15,311 nucleotides of DNA from Magnetococcales bacterium (GTDB taxonomy: Bacteria; Pseudomonadota; Magnetococcia; Magnetococcales; Magnetaquicoccaceae), in contig JADGCE010000057.1 in assembly GCA_015229095.1 (NCBI GenBank), positions 1 through 15,311 on the forward strand, written 5' to 3'. The translations under genes and the position numbers were made by a program. Position 1 is the stretch's first letter; the number at the start of each line of letters is the position of its first letter. This document shows positions 15,201-15,311 of this stretch, one piece after another. The notes under the pieces are model-generated. The model made no database searches. It saw only the letters and a list, made by a program, of their open reading frames with translations, and was not told the origin of the DNA.

Positions 15201-15259
15201 ATGGACCTCCCCCAGGAGATGGCTGAGACGGGGAACCAGGCCCGCGTGGCCCCTGGAGA

Positions 15260-15311
15260 CTATCCGGGAAGCATGATACGATCCAAAAACTGCTCCAACG
15301 CCCGCAACCGC
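15260..15311 (-). CDS. possible 3' end of a minus-strand gene (partial)
   Basis: On the minus strand the window edge reads RLRALEQFLDRIMLPG followed by TAG at 15262-15260. The codons (CGG, TTG, GCG, GAG, CAG, GAT) fit the local usage, and the sequence looks like the closing helix of a real protein. Sixteen residues are too few to name a family. The other minus frame is also open, so the call is tentative. Confidence 0.35.
   Translation of the reverse strand, partial: RLRALEQFLDRIMLPG

Overview
The window is gene-dense, GC-rich bacterial chromosome, with no rRNA, tRNA, CRISPR array or insertion sequence that I can see. Shine-Dalgarno sites, GTG starts, coupled overlaps and the protein families point to a Gram-negative proteobacterium. 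The coiled-coil DUF1640-like gene and the 46-residue TPR style remind me of Magnetococcales and related alphaproteobacteria, but that placement is an impression, not a result.

Layout. Positions 65-2434 (minus) encode a large TPR plus CgeB-like glycosyltransferase. Divergent from it, 2631-6326 (plus) carries a three-gene set: a long ECF-like sigma factor, a zinc-finger transmembrane protein that looks like its anti-sigma factor, and, overlapping by 4 nt, an exported M48 metalloprotease with TPRs. Converging on this is a two-gene minus-strand unit (6354-7508): a small SWIM zinc-finger protein and a PHP-family phosphoesterase whose last metal motif has Asn for Asp. Next comes a plus-strand metabolic pair (7779-10814): an LsrF-type class I aldolase/thiolase and a fused class II aldolase plus short-chain dehydrogenase, probably acting on phosphorylated deoxysugars.

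The most interesting part is 10907-14583. A STAND/NLR-like ATPase has a short N-terminal segment containing IIQIG, a P-loop NTPase domain, and eleven near-identical 46-residue TPR units. It is followed by a small protein that ends in a similar segment containing IVQIA. A receptor with an N-terminal motif next to a small protein with a C-terminal version of it is the layout described for bacterial amyloid-signalling (BASS/RHIM-like) NLR pairs. I propose this as a candidate immune or cell-death module. A 38-codon ORF lies between the two genes and overlaps the second by ATGA.

The window ends with a DUF1640-like coiled-coil protein with a C-terminal membrane anchor, a perfect 20-bp inverted repeat, and probably the 3' end of a minus-strand gene. 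Runs of 8-9 G or C occur inside several coding regions.
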